A stretch of DNA of 64,000 nucleotides from Prorocentrum cordatum (Eukaryota > Sar > Dinophyceae > Prorocentrales > Prorocentraceae), in the NCBI GenBank assembly GCA_963575745.1, contig CAUYUJ010019918.1, forward strand, positions 1 through 64,000, written 5' to 3'. The position numbers were made by a program, and so were the translations under genes. The notes beneath the pieces were generated by a model, which did no database searches, was not told the DNA's origin, and saw only the letters and a list, made by a program, of their open reading frames with translations. Shown here piece by piece: positions 62,055 through 64,000 of the stretch. The stretch's first letter is position 1. Every line of letters begins with the position of its first letter.

Positions 62055-64000
62055 ATGCAAGCTGCCGCGCCCGTCCTCGCGCAAGTCGCGGGATACGCTG
62101 TCGGCTGGTGGAGCAGCGGCGGCCATCGCTGCATCTGTTCGTGTGAGGTCTCTGGCAGTGTGGACCGCGACATCATCGGGGTCCTGCAGCGCCAACTGGA
62201 TCGGTGTGGCTCAGACCAGCTGACCTCCCCGCCGCCGACCACCTGTCACTGCGACGCAGGCGCGACCTGGTTCGGCACCGCGGCGGGCTTCGCTGTGGGC
62301 GTGGTGGTCGGCGTGCTCCTGTGCCTTGTCGTGTACTTCCGCGCGGCTGCTCGTCGCACAGGTGACTACACATCCGCCAGCCCCGAGCTGGCTGCGATCA
62401 CTGATTCCGGGAGCCCGCCTGTACGTGAGGTACCCGGACGAGGACCTTTGGCACGAGAGGCTTCTCTGCGGGCGCGGACGGGTGGTCATGGGTGGTCCTG
62501 ACACCTACTGAAGACCTGCATGAGGAGGACTTTGCGGACGCCGCCGAGATCTTGGCCTGTGGGCCGAAGGGCGGCACCCCTGTGAAGTTATGCGGCAAAC
62601 ATCTGTTCAAGATGGAGCACCGCTCCAACAACCACCACTCGGACTACATGGCGGAGGGGCTGAAGCTGGCTGATGAGCTGGTCAGCGAAGGAGGCGGTGG
62701 CCCTGCCCCTCCCCCTGAGGCGGGGCCCTTGGCCCCATTGGCCGACGTGGACATGGGGCGCAACCCCGCGACGAAGTGGATCACGCTCGAGGCCAGGTTC
62801 GGCTACGCTGCGGGCGACCCGATCGACGTGGTAGGCCAGCCCTTCCTTCGCTCGGGCGATCGTGGCGTGCTGGAGCTGGCAGACGGGCCCATTGCTGTGG
62901 GCATCGCTGACACCGTGGTCACAGGGCTGACGCCGCGTGCGGGGCCTCTGGACCTCCGCCTGCTGGGGACAAACTCGGACACGGCCTTCATGCGACAGGG
63001 TTTTGCCCAGCGCGCACATTCTTCGAAACGGGTGACAACCAGAAGTGGGCGGTGCAGGGGCCCCCCACCATGCGTTGGGTCTGCCTCGCGCACGCTGAGG
63101 GCAACACGACGCCCAAGGAGAGACACTTCTGGTGGCGTCAAGTCGTAGGGCTGGTGTCAACAGACCCTGGGGTTGAGGAGCATAGTTTCTTGTGCGAGCT
63201 GATAGGGACCGCTGTGGTCAGGGACGGCATCAACGCGGCGGCCCTGGAGTCTTTCGAGACGGTCTCGAGGCGCTTCCAGCTCTGGGAGGAGTTCTACGCG
63301 GAGGCGCTGCGGATCGCGGAGGCCGGCGACCACGGGGGCGACCTGGACGAGAGGAGGCTCTTCCTGGGGAACCGCCGGAGCAAGGGGCTCGCGATGGCGT
63401 CGCCGGAGTTGGAGCAGCATGTTGCCACGAAGTTGCAGGAGGAGAGTGCGGTGCTCAAGGAACGCCGCAAGGGTCGTGAGGAGCGGGGGCTTGCTCGTGC
63501 GGACCCGACGCGCCCATGTACTTCTTCAGGCTCTGGCGCCGCCGCATCTGGCGCCCAGCAGCCTCCACGGCAGACCCAGCCTCCAGGACGTGGGAGGGGG
63601 CAGGGTCGTGGGCGGAGCTGACGCTCCGCCGCTTTCTTCATCCGGCTGTCCACCGTCGCCCCCGGGCGGTTGGGCTTTTCCCACAGGGGAGGCGCACTTG
63701 TGGCGGTGGTGCGCTTGGCGTGTATCGAGATCATGGAGGTGCAGCGTGACGTGCTGCCGCTGCCACTGGGGGTTGCCCTCAGTCAGGAGCTGCGCGGCGC
63801 GGCTGCTGGAGCTGCGCAGCCTCGCCCACGTCGACTCCGACAGCTGCGTGCACAAGAGAGGTGGCTACGTGAGGGCATTGAGGCCTTGAATGAGCTCGGG
63901 GGTCGCGGTGAGACTGCGGATCCTCATCGTCGTCTCTCACTGCCGCAACAGCTTGCGGTTCGGCACCTTGCTCGTTCTCATGGCCGCGTGGGCCCTCCGC
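62055..64000 (+). pseudogene. Retroelement-type gag/pol-like gene, 5' part, frameshifted, runs off the window
   Basis: ATG 62055 (MQAAAPVLAQVAGYAVGWW). A Cys-rich stretch (CICSCE), VLQRQLDRCG and one membrane helix (62268-62340: WFGTAAGFAVGVVVGVLLCL) precede RLYVRYPDEDLWHERLL, in another frame from about 62405, and WVVLTPTEDLHEEDF from about 62482. Then WITLEARFGYAAGDPIDV, LRLLGTNSDTAFMRQGF, and after a third frame change near 63015 FETGDNQKWAVQGPPTMRW, followed by RFQLWEEFYAEALRIAE, a charged helix, a Gly/Arg tail, TGA at 63619, and VLPLPLGVALSQELRG continuing to the edge. I recall this order from multi-domain dinoflagellate proteins that carry reverse transcriptase further on; that part is outside the window. 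Three frame changes and a stop argue for a dead copy. Confidence 0.55.

Noticed and set aside
62588-63160. 190-codon minus-strand frame
   Set aside because: Antisense to the retroelement-like gene, whose + strand frames have the protein-like blocks.

Overview
The window reads as nuclear DNA of a dinoflagellate. The strongest marker is a complete dinoflagellate spliced-leader sequence in the genomic + strand at 10415-10436. Two spliced genes fit only with the relaxed splice signals of that group (GC and GA donors as well as GT, with acceptors of the form AG|G). The rest is G+C-rich and dominated by microsatellites, minisatellites and inverted-repeat elements. I found no rRNA, tRNA, CRISPR array or bacterial-type operon. 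Species cannot be named from the sequence.

Layout. 1-10.4 kb: microsatellites (TCC, ATC), a composite dispersed repeat, several tandem repeats and a G+C-rich stretch with long but low-complexity open frames. 10.4-16.6 kb: a near full-length non-LTR retrotransposon with the spliced leader at its 5' end, ORF1 with a zinc motif, and ORF2 with endonuclease, reverse transcriptase, zinc finger and RNase H. ORF2 carries one in-frame TGA and one frameshift. 16.6-30.3 kb: microsatellites, satellite units and foldback elements, no confident gene. 30.3-37.6 kb: a five-exon gene for a METTL21-like protein methyltransferase. Its introns are filled with inverted-repeat elements, one nested inside another and flanked by a 6-bp direct repeat. 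38.7-49.0 kb: a 90-bp satellite, a 100-bp assembly gap, then a large array with a 3.2-4.0 kb higher-order unit built on a 20-bp minisatellite.

50.6-53.9 kb: a three-exon gene for a membrane protein with a PAS-like domain; the joined exons keep one frame for 520 codons. One intron has a GC donor, the other a GA donor, and the second contains a complete inverted-repeat element. 54-62 kb: minisatellites, a GGCCGTCTTGG-type repeat family, a decayed LINE fragment on the minus strand and small candidate exons. 62.0-64.0 kb: the start of a second, frameshifted retroelement-type gene that runs off the window.

The main biological theme is interplay between inverted-repeat elements and introns. Short direct repeats beginning AGG lie across most inferred splice junctions, and element ends lie close to intron ends. 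This is what intron creation by transposable elements (introners) would leave. The second theme is a retrotransposon that carries a spliced leader. Exon boundaries come from reading frame, splice motif and family resemblance recalled from knowledge; no alignment or RNA evidence was available.
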